In this document: piece after piece, positions 57,773-64,000 of the stretch | Numbering within the stretch: position 1 is the first letter of the stretch | How the letters are laid out: each line of letters begins with the position of its first letter | Made by a program: the position numbers and the translations under genes | From: Anisakis pegreffii | Lineage: Eukaryota; Nematoda; Chromadorea; Rhabditida; Anisakidae | NCBI GenBank assembly: GCA_035041965.1 | Contig: JAPYMA010000996.1 | Location: 1-64,000, forward strand | Direction: 5' to 3' | DNA: 64,000 bases | Notes under the pieces: model-generated | Databases searched by the model: none | The model's input: only the letters and a program-made list of their open reading frames with translations | What the model was told of the DNA's origin: nothing

Positions 57773-58937
57773 ACTGTACATTGGATTTGATAATCATTTC
57801 TTAATGGAACATTACTGTAAAAAGGCTGGTAAAACATAGGGTTGCGAACCCCGAAGTAGAGAACTGTAAGGGTTTAACAAACGACTGAATGAATGAGCAC
57901 AGAACGTCGATAGTCAACGAGTGTATTCATGCGCTGCGAACATCAGGTGAGGAAATTGTGAATGAACACATAATTGAATTCGATATGTCAATTATTCCAA
58001 CAACGATAATCGCACTCAAAATAAACATTTACTAAAGTGGATAGTTCATAAGTTCCGTCAAGGATAATGCATAAAACACAAAGAATCACTTCTCAGCTAA
58101 TTGGGGAGCCATAGAAATTTGATCATCTCCATGATAAGCGGACGAACTGTAAATATCAGTTCGAATGGTTACAAATGTCGTCGTTGGTATCGAAACTGAG
58201 CTAGGCTATAACTTGGCTTGTATCAGTCCATGTTATTATGAGTGCATGAGTACTTGACTTTGATTACCTTCGTGACTGTGATTACCTGTGGTGAAATAGT
58301 TTCAATTTTTTTGCTCTCGATAACGACTGTTATTCATGTCTCGGGATGATGAATAAATACATATGTCTATGCAAAACGTAGCATACTGAGGAATTGTCAC
58401 CACATGATTTGCATTATTCGAGTACTTATATTATTCAATAATGTGTATGGTACTTCTGTTTCACAGACAATGTTTAATAATGAAAAGTTTGGTTGAGACC
58501 GTATGTATGACGAGTTGCAATGAAAATGAGAAAAGGAAACGGTGATGAGGTTTGTTCGATGCTCACGCTGCGGATTCTTTGTTCGTTGTTCCGCTGAGTT
58601 TATGCCTTTCTTGACCCAAAATAAACTTGACCACCTTTTTCTCTTCTTTATCTCGGTATTGTCGTATTTTTTTCTGTGTCCCGATAATGCCGTAAAGGCG
58701 AAACGACGGAAATTTTTGAGCTAATATTAATAACTGATTTGTGTTGATTTCCTGTCAAAACAGTTGTGTCTGTGCACCAAATGAAATACGTATTATTCTT
58801 CGCAATTGGAACACATTAAGGCGACCTGTTGATAGTTGTTTGATCACACACCCATTCATTGCACATTTGCTTTGAAAAAGAACCCTCAACATATGAAGCG
58901 AATGATCATATAGTAAAAGTGAGAGACACGAGACGTG
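57773..58937. other. Spacer between the two tRNA genes
   Basis: AT-rich, no gene seen; flanking sequences of the two tRNA genes are not alike. Confidence 0.45.
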
Positions 58938-59010
58938 GGCCCTGTGGCCTAATGGATAAGGCGTCGGACTTCGGATCCGAAGATTGTAGGTTCGAGTCCT
59001 GCCAGGGTCG
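58938..59010 (+). tRNA. tRNA-Arg(TCG), second copy
   Basis: 73 bases, differing from the first copy at two positions: acceptor GGCCCTG instead of GGCCTTG, and T stem GTAGG instead of GCAGG (still pairing through T-G). Anticodon loop CTTCGGA, anticodon TCG. Followed by a T6 run (59014-59019), a proper RNA polymerase III stop. Confidence 0.95.
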
Positions 59011-59183
59011 AAATTTTTTCAAAAGTGGGAAAAAAGATTCAACCCTTGAAGCTACCTCGGTGAGCCGTAATAGTTGAGAGAAATGGATTTTGCTAACCAA
59101 TTCAACTAATTAACAGGTGTTTTTGTCTTGCAAAGTTTCGGAATGTGTGGAGAGTAGATACAAACTGTAATGTATGGTTTGTT

Positions 59184-59234
59184 GTAGTGTGTTCCGAGGG
59201 TCGGGGATTTCGGGGACCCCGTCCCCTCTAACAC
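59184..59234. repeat. Short GC-rich relic resembling the 15.3 kb MITE
   Basis: GTAGTGTGTTCCGAGGGTCG, then GGGGACCCCGTCCCC and CTAACAC. The start, the CGGGG/CCCCG blocks and the inverted CTAACAC end resemble the termini of the GC-rich element. It may be a small internal-deletion derivative. Confidence 0.4.
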
Positions 59235-59438
59235 CTTTAATTTTATCAACAATTAACTAGTGATCTCAAGAGGTTATTTTGTTATGTAATGAAGCAGTGC
59301 ATGATATCGGTTGAAAATAAAATTTACTGTGAGAATCACTTAAATCGCTGCTTCTACTATCTCCACCAACTTGATGCCATTAAAGAACGTCTATTTTCAA
59401 CAGCGTTGTAAACTTCATCTTCTTGCCGTTTTGTTCAG

Positions 59439-59497
59439 TATTCGAACTGCTGACACGAGCGTTTTCAACTTCAAATTCAGTCGAAGCGTTCTGTTAT
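59439..59497 (+). CDS. Weak exon candidate
   Basis: After CCGTTTTGTTCAG, 19 codons (FELLTRAFSTSNSVEAFCY) run to TAT|GTGAAA. Isolated; no neighbour exon joined. Confidence 0.2.
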
Positions 59498-62400
59498 GTG
59501 AAATTAGTTCAATCATGTGATCGCATGTTGGTAACGAACGAAATTCAGTCCACTGGAAATAGCAGACTATTTGGGCTTCGCTTCGTTGACTTCAAAAATA
59601 TCACCTGAGATCAGTGACTCATTATAACTATCTTCATTAATTCTTTGATATTCAAGCAGTGTTCGCAAGTGCACTTATACAAAATCAAATTCATGGCAAA
59701 AAACCGTTTGATAGTTATACAAAGTAATAATTTCAATAAAATGTCGTCAAAATTGATAATTTTGGCAATTTTTGACAAGATTCATGCTCTACAAATAATC
59801 CCTAAAGAATTTCGCGCAAAATCAGTGCAAAGGTCAAGTTAATTCACACTGGTGCGGACTGATGTCGTTCTATGCGTATATTCACCTCTATATTCTAGCA
59901 CTATTTGGTCTATAGAAATGCAACAATGTATTGTTACGATACAATAATTTTGAGTGATAACAGAAATAATCCTAATTAATTCATGAAAACATTGCTATAT
60001 TGAACACTCTTCTTCGAGTGTCCATTGTTTTTGAATGTTCATTGAGCGTTAATAGCGTGATATATGCAAAATCACATGTTCCCAGCAATTGTGCTCGGCA
60101 AATTCTTTACAATCTAATAAAAGATAACCTTATTGATGCCTAATCCTTCAAGCGAAATTCCCTTTACTCGTCTATTCAGAGTGTTTTAGTTGTCATTGTT
60201 ACTACTGCTCTTATCAAGTACATATTGAATGATGTTTGCAGAAAAAAATGTAGTCACTTACACTTAACATTAGCCGAGTGCATTAATTCTATTTCTAGTT
60301 ATAATAAAACACTTGTAATCACATGTTCGCACTATTTGGTCTGACCAATTGTCACGTTTTCTGTTTCTGAGTTTCGCAATACATTTTCACAAGCTTTTGC
60401 CACCAACACTGAATCTGTTGTAATGGAATACAGAAATTATAACCTCGAGAACGATCGAAAGACATGAAGTAAAAATCTCAAATTGTTAGATTGATTAAGG
60501 GTATTCAAAACGAATCATAAAATAAGGAAGCGTGAAGTATTGAAGGTTACTGAGCCTCATTTATCAGTAGATTAATGATTTGTGCACTCAGTAGGCAATA
60601 TTCAATAGAATTCTGGTGCTTCTGGCTTCTGAATAGTAGACTGCTGAGTAATCGTCAAAATTTGTGCCTCTGAAATTTCATCGGCTCAAAATTTTCATTA
60701 GACTAATTGTTTTATCTGTACTCAAATCATCACTAGTCATAATGCGTGTGTTGAGGATGGATATTTGATATGATCAAAGGGAATTGCAAGAGATGGTGTG
60801 GTATACGAGAGATTAATTATGTGATAACAAACACGCACATGCGTTTTGGATACTCACAACGAACCGTCGATCTCGCTACTTCTGAACCCTTTTATGATGC
60901 ACACCGCCAGTTCAGATTTTACTGTTGAGATGCATTCATAAACAGCGCATTTACTGCTTACATAACTCTCTCAGCATACGACCACTGCAATGATAACAAT
61001 CGTTAACAAATTGCTGTCATCTTTCATCAACTTTCTTCTTATTGACGACTTTTCATTCAGCCGATAATCTTATTCTAACTGACATTCAGTGATTTTGTTT
61101 CGCTTATTATCTGTGATATCCACATTAAATCCGATTACCAATCGTCCATGAATTTGAGATCGAAATCTGCGAAAATATTCACAATTCCTGTAAAATCACT
61201 TCTGAGTTGCTTGAGCAGATGAAACGAGTTTGTCCTGGTTTGATCAGCAAGTAAGTTCGAAGAAGTTATGAGTCACTTCGGTTGATCTGTATTGCTGATC
61301 TGGAATAATGAAGAATTGAACTTCATATCACTCTCAGACATGATCATTTGCCCATAATACTTACTGCGTTCAATGATATTTGAAGTTAAAACGTAGATCT
61401 TTGAAACGATTTTCATCAAATGCTTGATCAAGCCTGTTTGAGATGGCATTTCGCGAATGAATTGCTATATTTAGATATACTAACGATAAGTTATGAATGC
61501 AAATGAAATAATGAAATTTAGTAAATTACGTTTGAAATGCTTTTATTACATCGGTATTCAGCGCTCATAATAACAATACATAGCTCAAGTTAACGAAAAT
61601 TTCATTACGAATTCATGCATCATCTTGTATAGGTCAAAATAGTGAGGAAAATTTCTAAATGTCAGCAGCTTCCATAACCAGTCGTCATTTCTTACTGAAA
61701 TGATGCTTTCAGAATAATTCAGTAGAGCCTCTCATTATATAGCCAGTATTATTTGCCTATAGACTCCACTGCATTTATCTATGAAAACTTGTTATTTAAC
61801 CTCCGATGAATCTTTTGTCTGAAGAAATTTTCTCATTTACGATTTTAAGAGGTAAGAGTGATATTCTTCTTGTTCGTTGTCAAAACATCGCAGCGAAAGT
61901 TCATGAACGTTTACAACTGCACACATTCGAAAAGAATTTTTGCATTTAATTCATTTAATGTTCAAAATAAATCATTGAAATGTGGAAAGAGTGAAAAACA
62001 AGAACAAACGAAATATTTGTATTTATAAGAAGACGCGGAATAGTCTTTTCATTTTGTCATTGCGTTATTTCATATTGAAAAAAGAGCAAATTGAACGCTG
62101 AAGCAACCTGCTGATTTTGATTGGATTACATTTGTGAACAATAGAATTGTGGGTGAACAATTTTGGAGACGGTTTTTTGTCACATTCAAAAAGATTTATA
62201 TGGGATCGTTTCGTTACGATCAGCAGTGTTCGAATCAACCGAATTCACACACACATTAATAACGTTCGCTGAATGCGTTCTTTACAAAAAACCATATCAT
62301 TGGAAGAAACTACGCAATTTTTTTGTGTTCAATCATCTGTCGTAAAGTCTAGCAACATTGAGCAACTGCAAAGCAAACGTTCATTAACCTCAGAGGCTCA

Positions 62401-64000
62401 TTAACCTTAATTATATTGGTCCCTTTTGAAACTGTACAAAATTTTGCACCAACGTAAGGAAACTTTTCAATTATTATTATGTTTATTATTATAATTGCAG
62501 TATTTTTAAGGCATATGATCGCGAAATAATAGCATCTCTCATGATTTGATTAGTTAATGCGAACGTAGGATTTGATCAACCTTGAAGCATATTTTTAGCG
62601 CAACAAGACTTCCTACAGATCAACCACAAATTTTCTTAAAAGTTTGTCTTAACTGGAATATTATGAAAAGGTTTCATGATTCATGAGTTTGCAATTTGCA
62701 AAAGAGGAATGCAACAATTCATGGTGGAAGTGAGATGTCAAACTAGTGATTTATTCATGCATCTATTTATTTATTGATCATTTATTTGTTTATTTAATTA
62801 TGCAAATTCCAAACATCGAAATACGATTTATGAAATATGATTCATCGTCGAACTGCGCCGAATCTTGTTGCTGCATCGGCTATCAAACTTATGTTGTCAT
62901 ATGCAAACTATTATTATTAGACTTATGCTATGGTTGTTATTATGAATAATTACTAACGAATCATAAATAATCGATTAAAGATGACTTTTATCTAATCGTA
63001 AGATTCATCAGTGATTAACTACCTCCACACCAATGCAGAACACTCGACACCATTTCCGTTATGACTGCATTTCTCATAGTAATTATTGTCTCATAATATA
63101 GCCATGCAAATCCTCCTCATATCCGTATACAAATCTATCAGTTTATCGTTTTATAATTCATCATATCCTTCTTCCCATCCTCATCTGTGTCCATCATTCT
63201 ACCGTTTCAATTAGATGGAATGTAACATATTGACTGACGATTAAGGTTAGATTTAGAGGACCGACCACATGTTCAATGTGGATCGTTTAAACTCAATGCC
63301 ACCTCTGTTGATTTGATGCATTTGGTGGGAAATTTTGACATTGTTTCGTTTTTTTTAACTTGATCAGCCGCCAGTTCGGATGTGAAGGATGTCATTATTT
63401 AAATGAATATTATCGCATATTCTGCTTGGAGAGTTTCTTTTCCATTAGATATGTCTCAACATCAGTTGATTAAAAATTCAAAAGTGTATTCTGTCAATCT
63501 AAAATTTGATATTGAATGAAAACGTTTTGGATTTTCATGTGGAGAGCTTCTCTCCGCATTCGCGATTCATCAAATCAATCAAAAAATAATGGATATTGAG
63601 TTCTTCTCCAAGAAACGAAGTCTTTCGGTTTCAATTCATTTTATTTTGTCGATTTGTGCAGCGCAGCACAATGTTATCTGAAGTTTGCAAATAGGAATTT
63701 AATAAAGAAACATGCAAAACTTGCTCAGACTCGAATCCAATAACATGAGGATGATTAATAGATTCGATGTGAATGTTGTTTAATGACTGCTGATTATTTG
63801 TTTTCACGATCCTCGATCAAATCACGTTTGGTCTCCATCTTGCGTGACCGGCAACTACTTCTCCCACTGAGCCATTATTATGTATAGTGACAGAGTGTAG
63901 CTAAACTAAGGAAGCGAAGCGAGAGCGCATCAAGCAAAAAGTGTCATGCACCATGCAGTTCGGCAGGTCGAATCAATTGGAAGCAAACAACGTTGCAACA
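59498..64000. other. AT-rich stretch to the window end
   Basis: No confident gene, RNA or mobile element. Short protein-like frames occur (60839-60928, plus, 29 codons starting MRFGYSQRTVDLATSEPFYD; and a Cys-rich one near 62850) but without usable splice borders. Confidence 0.4.

Noticed and set aside
1..64000. CRISPR arrays, bacterial operons, riboswitches, insertion sequences
   Set aside because: The exon/intron structure, tRNA type and conserved genes show a nuclear animal genome; no spacer-repeat array is present.

Overview
The window is from an AT-rich nematode nuclear genome. Genes are cut into short exons (about 50-250 bp), introns run from about 150 bp to more than 2 kb, and TTTCAG-type acceptors lie just upstream of start codons as expected for spliced-leader trans-splicing. 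There is a decayed mariner, several MITE families and a stretch of degenerate nematode telomere-type hexamers (GCCTAA/TTAGGC). Two conserved nuclear genes, TFIP11 and akirin, could be rebuilt completely by following reading frame and intron phase. A third gene carries a nematode-style MSP domain. I cannot name the species; a parasitic-type nematode is only a guess.

Layout. 1-5.6 kb: a plus-strand five-exon gene with a GYSGHIPG start, ending inside a palindromic repeat family. 5.8-7.3 kb: a broken mariner and an adjoining MITE. 7.3-15.2 kb: mostly intergenic or intronic, with isolated exon candidates (9.4, 11.0-11.9, 13.6-13.8, 14.4 kb). 15.3-15.9 kb: a GC-rich 590 bp transposable element with 17 bp terminal repeats and a 6 bp target duplication, next to and apparently inside a coding exon. 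16.5-18.5 kb: a hAT-like MITE and minus-strand exons. 19-29 kb: AT-rich, with a second MITE and several weak exon candidates. 29.2-30.3 kb: three C-terminal exons of an unrecognised acidic protein. 30.9-36.9 kb: MSP-domain protein. 37.5-45.3 kb: TFIP11 (minus, 17 exons, 834 aa). 45.3-47.7 kb: divergent intergenic region with a TA-flanked MITE. 47.7-50.3 kb: akirin (plus, 6 exons, 270 aa). 50.3-64 kb: long AT-rich stretches, the last exons of a single-pass membrane protein (56.1-56.8 kb), two inverted tRNA-Arg(TCG) genes and little else.

Functionally, TFIP11 (spliceosome disassembly) and akirin (nuclear transcription cofactor) are divergently arranged housekeeping genes; the rest do not form an obvious pathway. 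The exon models are hand-made from frame, phase and splice motifs. The TFIP11 and akirin models are strong because every junction keeps frame and matches the family. Weak exon candidates are marked with low confidence.
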